Positions 59,983 through 64,000 of a stretch of 64,000 nucleotides of DNA are shown here, one piece after another. Numbering within the stretch: the first letter of the stretch is position 1; every line of letters starts with the position of its first letter. The notes under the pieces were generated by a model. That model was not told where the DNA came from. It saw nothing but the letters and a program-made list of their open reading frames with translations, and did not search any database. This stretch comes from Bryobacterales bacterium (lineage in GTDB: Bacteria; Acidobacteriota; Terriglobia; Bryobacterales; Bryobacteraceae): NCBI GenBank assembly GCA_020852175.1, contig JADZBH010000006.1, positions 124,001-188,000 on the forward strand, in the 5' to 3' direction. Position numbers and translations under genes: made by a program.

Positions 59983-60789
59983 CTAGCTTCGCATCGCCTG
60001 TCGCGTCGCGCTCAAGGTCTTCTCAAGCGACTCCTGAGGCAAATCACGGATGATCGGCTCCACCATCCACCCGAGGCCAAACGGTATGCCCCGCGTCAAC
60101 GACACGGCTTCACACTCCACATATACGCCGCCGTCGCGTTCGGCAAAGCGCCAATAGGAGTTCAGCCTCCACAGAAAGCCGTGTCCGCCCCCTGGAGGCA
60201 GTTCCTTCTCCGTACGTTCGCCCGGCGATTCGATTTCGGCGATCTTCGTCGAATAAGACCGGCTGTGGGCGCGCCCGCCGCCGAGGCTGAAGTACTCCAC
60301 ACTGTGCTCACTGTTCAGGACGGCCGTGATCACCTTCTTCTTCATCAACCGGTAGTAGATGTGGAAGCGGTCGCCCTGCCGGCGCAGAAGTTTTGAATCC
60401 ATCACCTCTGGGGCGTAAAAGCGTTTGTGCTGATCGTAGTCCTGCACGCGTGCCAGCACCCGCGCCAGCGTCGCGGCAGGAATGAAGACGCCGGCCACCC
60501 AATCGTGAATCAGTCCGTCAGGCGCCTCGATGGGGTTCTTCTTCCGCGCCGCCTCGATGGCCACGCGGCCTTCCCGGGCGGCACTGCGCCGCTCCGGGCG
60601 TCCATCCAACCACAGGAACTGCGCCGCGCCGGGATTCAGCCGTTCCAAGGCCAAGCGGTGTTCGCGTTTGTCGATATAGTCGTCGAAAGCGCGCAGGGTA
60701 GCGGGCCGCAACTCGACGGCCCGCGCCTGCCCGGCCATCGCCGCGAAAGCCGCGGCCGGCACAAAGCGCCTCCGGCTGATACTGCTCAT
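59983..60789 (-). CDS. Tat-exported protein of unknown function
   Basis: The 268-residue product begins S-S-I-S-R-R-R-F-V-P-A-A-A-F-A-A-M-A, a Tat-type signal. The mature part has Q-F-L-W-L-D-G-R-P-E-R, I-H-D-W-V-A-G-V-F-I-P, H-I-Y-Y-R-L-M-K-K-K-V-I-T-A-V-L-N and S-Y-W-R-F-A-E-R-D-G-G-V-Y-V-E-C-E. The alternation of strands and the V-Y-V-E-C-E-A near the end suggest an SRPBCC-like lipid-binding fold (inference). ATG 60789 was chosen over an ATG 31 codons upstream because it starts the signal and follows a -10-like TATGAT by 6 nt. Confidence 0.75.
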   Translation of the reverse strand: MSSISRRRFVPAAAFAAMAGQARAVELRPATLRAFDDYIDKREHRLALERLNPGAAQFLWLDGRPERRSAAREGRVAIEAARKKNPIEAPDGLIHDWVAGVFIPAATLARVLARVQDYDQHKRFYAPEVMDSKLLRRQGDRFHIYYRLMKKKVITAVLNSEHSVEYFSLGGGRAHSRSYSTKIAEIESPGERTEKELPPGGGHGFLWRLNSYWRFAERDGGVYVECEAVSLTRGIPFGLGWMVEPIIRDLPQESLEKTLSATRQAMRS

Positions 60790-60795
60790 ATCCTC

Positions 60796-60801
60796 ATCAT
60801 A
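60796..60801 (-). promoter_or_regulatory. -10 element TATGAT of the Tat-exported unknown gene
   Basis: On the minus strand TATGAT (five of six) is followed by GAGGAT and the ATG at 60789. The GAGG is too close to the ATG to be a normal ribosome-binding site, and transcription should begin at or next to the ATG. The arrangement mirrors the TAAGAT-GAGGGC-ATG at 28339-28353. Confidence 0.45.
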
Positions 60802-60872
60802 CCGGGAACGCGCGGAACTCCCCATGGCTTTCGTATCCTGAAACCAGACCGCAAACGCCCCATCACCTCCGC

Positions 60873-61559
60873 ATGAGCACATCCGGATCGAAACCGTTCA
60901 AGGACGCCACGCGCGCCCAACTCAGCCTGCTGGCGCCGCTGGAAAAGCGGACGCTGTTGTGGCTGGCCGCCCGCATGCCCGCCGCCATCAACCCGGACCA
61001 TCTCACCGTGCTCGGCCTGATCAGCCTGCTGGGCGCGGGCCTTTCCTATTGGTATGCGCGCACGAATCCCGCGGGCCTCCTGTTGGTGATCGTCTTCCTG
61101 ATCCTGAACTGGTTCGGCGATTCTCTCGACGGCACACTCGCCCGCTACCGCCAGCGTCTTCGTCCCCGTTACGGCTTCTATGTCGATCATGTGGTGGACA
61201 TGTTCGGCACATTCTTCCTGCTGGGCGGATTGGGCTTGAGCGGCTACATGAGCCTCCCCGTGGCCATGGCGCTCGTTATCGCCTACTTCATGCTCTCCAT
61301 CGAGGTTTACCTAACCACCTACACCATCGGCACGTTTCATCTGAGCTTCTGGAAGTTTTCGCCCACCGAGTTGCGCATCCTGCTCGCCATCGGCAACCTC
61401 GCCCTGCTCTTGCGCGGTCCCCATGCCAGGATTGCCGGCCAGCAGTACCTGCTGTTCGACATCGGCGGCGCGGCGGGCGTGGCGGGCATGGCCGTCATGT
61501 TGGTCGCGGCCACCATCCGGCACACGATACGGCTTTACAACGAAGAGCGTCTTCCGTGA
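60873..61559 (+). CDS. CDP-alcohol phosphatidyltransferase family protein
   Basis: The 228-residue membrane enzyme has the family motif D-G-T-L-A-R-Y-R-Q ... G-F-Y-V-D-H-V-V-D (about 88-110), fitting DGxxAR-x8-Gx3Dx3D with its metal-binding Asp residues. About six membrane helices follow. It would transfer a phospho-alcohol from CDP-diacylglycerol or CDP-alcohol to form a phospholipid such as a phosphatidylinositol- or phosphatidylglycerol-like product. The acceptor is not evident. The stop overlaps the GtrA-family start as GTGA. Confidence 0.9.
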   Translation: MSTSGSKPFKDATRAQLSLLAPLEKRTLLWLAARMPAAINPDHLTVLGLISLLGAGLSYWYARTNPAGLLLVIVFLILNWFGDSLDGTLARYRQRLRPRYGFYVDHVVDMFGTFFLLGGLGLSGYMSLPVAMALVIAYFMLSIEVYLTTYTIGTFHLSFWKFSPTELRILLAIGNLALLLRGPHARIAGQQYLLFDIGGAAGVAGMAVMLVAATIRHTIRLYNEERLP

Positions 61560-61969
61560 AGGAGGTGGCCGTTCGCGCCGCCAAGTTCTATGCCGTCGGC
61601 GCTCTCGGCATCGGTGTGCAACTGGCCGCGCTCGCCATTTACAAGCCCCTGTTGGACCCTCACTATCTCTGGGCCACGGCGCTTGCCGTGGAAACGGCCG
61701 TGCTCCACAACTTCCTGTGGCACGAGTTCTGGACCTGGTCCGACCGCCGGTCGGATGCGCGCGAGCGCCTGGCCCGTCTGTGGCGCTTCCATGTCTCCAA
61801 CGGTCTGCTCTCGCTGGGGGGCAATCTCGTGCTCATGCGCCTGCTGGTGGGCGTGTTGGGGCTCCACTACCTGCTGGCCAATCTGATCGCCATCGCCGCT
61901 CTCGCCGCGGCCAACTTTGTGCTGAGCGAACTCTACGTCTTCCGCTACCTGACCCGCCGCGGCGAGTGA
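61556..61969 (+). CDS. GtrA-family membrane protein
   Basis: The 137-residue protein has four helices and the GtrA landmarks R-A-A-K-F-Y-A-V-G-A-L-G-I-G-V-Q-L near the start and N-F-L-W-H-E-F-W-T-W-S (about 55-65). It ends N-F-V-L-S-E-L-Y-V-F-R. GtrA proteins flip or assist prenyl-linked sugars in surface glycan synthesis. The start is GTG overlapping the phosphatidyltransferase stop. The pair suggests envelope lipid or glycolipid assembly (inference). Confidence 0.9.
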   Translation: MKEVAVRAAKFYAVGALGIGVQLAALAIYKPLLDPHYLWATALAVETAVLHNFLWHEFWTWSDRRSDARERLARLWRFHVSNGLLSLGGNLVLMRLLVGVLGLHYLLANLIAIAALAAANFVLSELYVFRYLTRRGE

Positions 61970-61985
61970 AGATCGCAAGCAAACA

Positions 61986-62015
61986 TTGACGCGCGCACCG
62001 CCGAACGTATATAAC
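61986..62015 (+). promoter_or_regulatory. Strong sigma-70-type promoter of the exported aldolase gene
   Basis: TTGACG (61986-61991) and TATAAC (62010-62015) each match consensus at five of six positions with an 18-bp spacer. The -10 ends 7 nt before the ATG at 62023, so the mRNA would start at the start codon or within a base or two. This is the clearest leaderless-type promoter in the window. Confidence 0.65.
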
Positions 62016-62022
62016 AGGCCCC

Positions 62023-62970
62023 ATGAAGCGCTCCACGTTCCTCCAAGCCCTGGCCGCGGCGCCCATGGCAGCATCGGTCTCCGCCGCGCAATCCACCTAC
62101 AAACCCAAGCGGATCAACCGCGCCGTCGAACTGCTCGCCTCCGGCCAGCCCATTTATTACACGGGCGGGCACGGCGGTTACGAAGAGGGCAAGAAGATGG
62201 CCGGCACCTGGGCCGACTACATCAACTATGAGATGGAGCACGGCCCGCTGGACTTCACCGCGCTCCGCGGTTTCATGAAAGGACTGGTCGATGGCGGCCC
62301 CACGCGCTCGGGCCACCGGACGCCGGCCGTGATCGCGACGCTTCCCGTGCTGGGAGTCAGCGCCGCGCACATGCATGCCAATTTCTGGGTGGTGCAACAG
62401 GCGCTGCTCTGTGGCATCCATGGCATTCTGATGTGCCACGCTCGCGATCCAGAGGCCATCAAGATCTTCGTCTCCTCGGCGCGCTATGTGAACTCGAAAC
62501 CTCACCCCGGCCTGCCCGAGGGAATGCTTGGCAATGGCAGCCAGGGCTACCCCTCCTCCATTTGGGGCATCTCGCCGCAGGAGTACATGAAGAGGGCCGA
62601 CCCCTGGCCGCTCAACCCCGACGGCGAGTTCCTGCTCGGGCTGAAGATCGAGGACAAGTACGCGCTGGCCAATGCCGAAAAGGTGGCCGCCGTACCGGGC
62701 ATCGGGTTTGCCGAATGGGGACCGGGCGACATGGGACTGTCACTGGCCAAACCCGACGGCCATGGACCGAACTCCGAACTGGATCCCGCGATGAAAGCCG
62801 CCCGCGCCCGCGTGCTCGCCGCCTGCAAAGCCAGCAAGATCGCCTTCCTGAACACCGTCCGGACGGGCGATGTCGAGGAAATGATCAAGGAGGGCGTCAT
62901 GATCGGTTCCGGAGGACAGGAGGCCGCCGAAAAGGGCCGTAAATACACCAAGCGCACCATGCCCTGGTAG
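62023..62970 (+). CDS. Exported HpcH/HpaI aldolase family protein
   Basis: The 315-residue product has a signal peptide (S-T-F-L-Q-A-L-A-A-A-P-M-A-A-S-V) before a TIM-barrel aldolase of the HpcH/HpaI (2,4-dihydroxyhept-2-enedioate aldolase) family. Landmarks are H-G-P-L-D-F-T-A-L, G-I-H-G-I-L-M-C-H-A-R, K-I-E-D-K-Y-A (metal-binding Glu) and W-G-P-G-D-M-G-L-S-L (metal-binding Asp). The class normally acts in the cytoplasm on pyruvate-containing sugar acids, so export is unusual. It may process extracellular uronate or aromatic breakdown products (inference). A strong promoter lies directly upstream. Confidence 0.85.
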   Translation: MKRSTFLQALAAAPMAASVSAAQSTYKPKRINRAVELLASGQPIYYTGGHGGYEEGKKMAGTWADYINYEMEHGPLDFTALRGFMKGLVDGGPTRSGHRTPAVIATLPVLGVSAAHMHANFWVVQQALLCGIHGILMCHARDPEAIKIFVSSARYVNSKPHPGLPEGMLGNGSQGYPSSIWGISPQEYMKRADPWPLNPDGEFLLGLKIEDKYALANAEKVAAVPGIGFAEWGPGDMGLSLAKPDGHGPNSELDPAMKAARARVLAACKASKIAFLNTVRTGDVEEMIKEGVMIGSGGQEAAEKGRKYTKRTMPW

Positions 62971-62989
62971 CGCGCACCCCGTAAACACA

Positions 62990-63040
62990 AACCCCCGGTG
63001 TGGCTCATCTCCTTTCCAGGATATGAGGCAACCGGGGGTT
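62990..63040. terminator. Long hairpin between convergent genes, probable bidirectional terminator
   Basis: AACCCCCGGT (62990-62999) pairs perfectly with ACCGGGGGTT (63031-63040). Inside, TGGCTCAT and ATGAGGCA extend the structure with one mismatch. It lies between the stops of the exported aldolase and the RRM gene. On the minus strand it is followed by a T-rich stretch (TTGTGTTTA), so termination of the RRM transcript is best supported; the + side lacks a T-tract. Confidence 0.65.
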
Positions 63041-63067
63041 ATCTAATTGCAGACTCGACTGGCGTGA

Positions 63068-63448
63068 TTACCAGCGGGGCTCGCGGCGTCCGCCACCGCC
63101 GCTGCGGTTGCCTCCGCCACCACCGAAGCCACGGCCACCGCCGCCGCCCCGATTGCCGCCGCCACCAAAGCCACCACGGCCACCGCCGCCCGGACCACGC
63201 GCTTCCCGAGGCCGCGCCTCGTTCACGTTCATCGTCCGACCGTTCAACTCGCGGCCGTTCAGTTCTTCAATGGCCCGCGTCGCCTCATCAGGGTTCGTCA
63301 TTTCCACGAAGGCAAAGCCGCGCGGCTGCCCCGTATCCCGATCCCTCACAATGCTCACGCGTTCCACAACACCGTACCCGCCGAATACATCCTGCAGTTC
63401 TTCTTGCGTTGTCGCGTAGGAGAGGTTTCCTACGAAAATATTGGTCAT
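63068..63448 (-). CDS. Glycine-rich RRM RNA-binding protein
   Basis: The 126-residue protein has one RNA recognition motif (about 1-80) with RNP2 I-F-V-G-N-L and RNP1 R-G-F-A-F-V-E-M. A tail of about 45 residues made of Gly, Arg, Phe and Asn (G-G-R-G-G-F-G-G-G-G-N-R) follows. This is the plant/cyanobacterial-like Rbp layout; such proteins are often cold-induced RNA chaperones. ATG 63448 begins M-T-N-I-F-V-G-N-L, with GAGG 11 nt upstream. The frame runs 36 codons further upstream through the leader and is rejected. A long leader and a 5'-end hairpin suggest post-transcriptional control. Confidence 0.93.
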   Translation of the reverse strand: MTNIFVGNLSYATTQEELQDVFGGYGVVERVSIVRDRDTGQPRGFAFVEMTNPDEATRAIEELNGRELNGRTMNVNEARPREARGPGGGGRGGFGGGGNRGGGGGRGFGGGGGNRSGGGGRREPRW

Positions 63449-63547
63449 CTGATCACAATCCTCACGGCTGCTTGCTCGGCAGCGACTCTTATCCCAGTAA
63501 GCTAATCTCGGCCGGGCACACACAGGCGGGCAAAGGTAGCAGTTCCG

Positions 63548-63580
63548 CCATCGCATCGATGGCTCATCCGAATTGTAGCA
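63548..63580 (-). promoter_or_regulatory. Extended -10 promoter and 5'-end hairpin of the RRM gene
   Basis: On the minus strand TGCTACAAT (complement of 63572-63580) is an extended -10 with the TG dinucleotide and a five-of-six hexamer. Transcription should start near 63565. The first bases of the RNA then form CCATCG-ATG-CGATGG (63548-63562), a perfect 6-bp hairpin at the very 5' end. The remaining leader is about 100 nt. A 5'-terminal hairpin commonly stabilises mRNA. Confidence 0.55.
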
Positions 63581-63593
63581 TTGTTGATCAAGA

Positions 63594-64000
63594 TCATTTT
63601 CCTCGAAATCGAAAACTTAACCCGGCGGTAAAAGTTACCGGGTAGCCGGGGGTGGCGTGGATCCGGCTGACCGGGCCGGCGCCCCGAAGGCGGGATTCAA
63701 AATAATTCTGCGTTTCGTAATAAGAGCGATCCGTGAAATTATCCACGGCAAACAGGAAATCCACCCCTCGCATCAAGCGCCGCGTCAGGCTCAGATCGAA
63801 TACCGTGTGTCCGGCGGCGCGATTGGCGGCATCCAACGGATCCAGCCTGTAACTGGAGATGGCCCTCATCCTGACCGACCCGCTCCACCCCTTCCAGGCC
63901 GACAGCGTCAGCCCGGCGTTGGCGGTAAAGTGTGGGGCGCGGTCCACATACTCGCGTGGCAACGTATTCCGGTAGTAGGCGTTTATCACGCGCGTGAACC
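63594..64000 (-). CDS. TonB-dependent receptor, C-terminal part, 5' end outside window
   Basis: About 135 codons are visible, running off the right edge. They read as the last strands of a TonB-dependent outer-membrane barrel: V-I-N-A-Y-Y-R-N-T, L-T-L-S-A-W-K-G-W-S-G, H-T-V-F-D-L-S-L-T-R-R and V-D-F-L-F-A-V-D-N-F-T-D-R-S-Y-Y-E. The final strand is G-Y-P-V-T-F-T-A-G-L-S-F-R-F. D-N-x-x-D/N-x-x-Y is the usual penultimate motif. The plug domain and any substrate clue are outside the window. This protein is not closely similar to the Oar-like protein at 31989. Confidence 0.88.
   Translation of the reverse strand, partial: FTRVINAYYRNTLPREYVDRAPHFTANAGLTLSAWKGWSGSVRMRAISSYRLDPLDAANRAAGHTVFDLSLTRRLMRGVDFLFAVDNFTDRSYYETQNYFESRLRGAGPVSRIHATPGYPVTFTAGLSFRFRGK

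Noticed and set aside
1-64000. tRNA, rRNA, CRISPR, insertion sequences and attachment sites
   Set aside because: No cloverleaf, direct-repeat array, transposase or integrase could be seen in the gaps or genes.

Overview
The window is a GC-rich, gene-dense bacterial chromosome segment with no gap over about 260 bp between genes. I saw no rRNA, tRNA, insertion sequence, prophage or CRISPR array. Gene content suggests an Acidobacteriota member, most like the Bryobacterales/Solibacter group (inference). The evidence is an Oar-type TonB-dependent protein with an N-terminal carboxypeptidase-regulatory domain, a PSCyt1/DUF1549/DUF1553 plus DUF1501 pair, a Ser/Thr kinase with PEGA repeats, many Tat- or Sec-exported enzymes and a perfect sigma-54 promoter.

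Layout. 1-6.1 kb: the 3' end of a sulfatase, a small membrane protein, rsgA, a sigma-54-driven exported glycine-zipper protein, and a zinc alcohol dehydrogenase. 4.4-9.3 kb: a two-gene unit encoding a secreted triple-RidA protein and a Tat-exported SelA-like PLP enzyme, divergent from a 644-residue exported protein of unknown function. 9.3-18.6 kb: a complete myo-inositol catabolic operon, lacI-type regulator-iolB-iolC-aldolase-iolD-iolA-iolE-iolG, with a LacI-family operator inside the regulator's promoter. 18.7-25.7 kb: DUF1549/DUF1553, DUF1501, sialidase, NanA/DapA-type lyase and an MFS transporter, the last three coupled by ATGA overlaps. 25.7-31.9 kb: a CusF-like lipoprotein, an esterase, an amidohydrolase, a PQQ-type propeller protein, two membrane proteins and a lipoprotein. 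32-37 kb: an Oar-like TonB-dependent protein divergent from DUF3311 plus a sodium:solute symporter, with a 9-bp inverted repeat between them. 37-46.3 kb: a DHH phosphoesterase, FAH-family hydrolase, DUF4139 protein, YjbQ, an outer-membrane barrel, a lone receiver domain, a Cys-rich protein with a NicO-type metal transporter, a YkgJ cluster protein and a second glycine-zipper protein. 46.4-51.2 kb: housekeeping dus-rnhA-nadD facing ftsY-ribD-ribE. 51.3-57.5 kb: a PEGA kinase, a GMC oxidoreductase with a gluconate-dehydrogenase-type small subunit, and a fused E1 alpha/beta dehydrogenase with SufU. 57.5-64 kb: a radical SAM protein, NUDIX hydrolase, two exported unknowns, CDP-alcohol phosphatidyltransferase plus GtrA, an exported HpcH-type aldolase, an RRM RNA-binding protein and the 3' end of a TonB-dependent receptor.

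Themes. Operons are tightly packed with ATGA or GTGA overlaps, and several convergent genes overlap at their 3' ends. Several promoters place the -10 hexamer only 6-10 nt before the start codon, which implies leaderless mRNAs. Many enzymes from normally cytosolic families (RidA, SelA-like, HpcH aldolase) carry export signals. The most novel unit is the exported PLP-enzyme/triple-RidA pair at 4427-7314.
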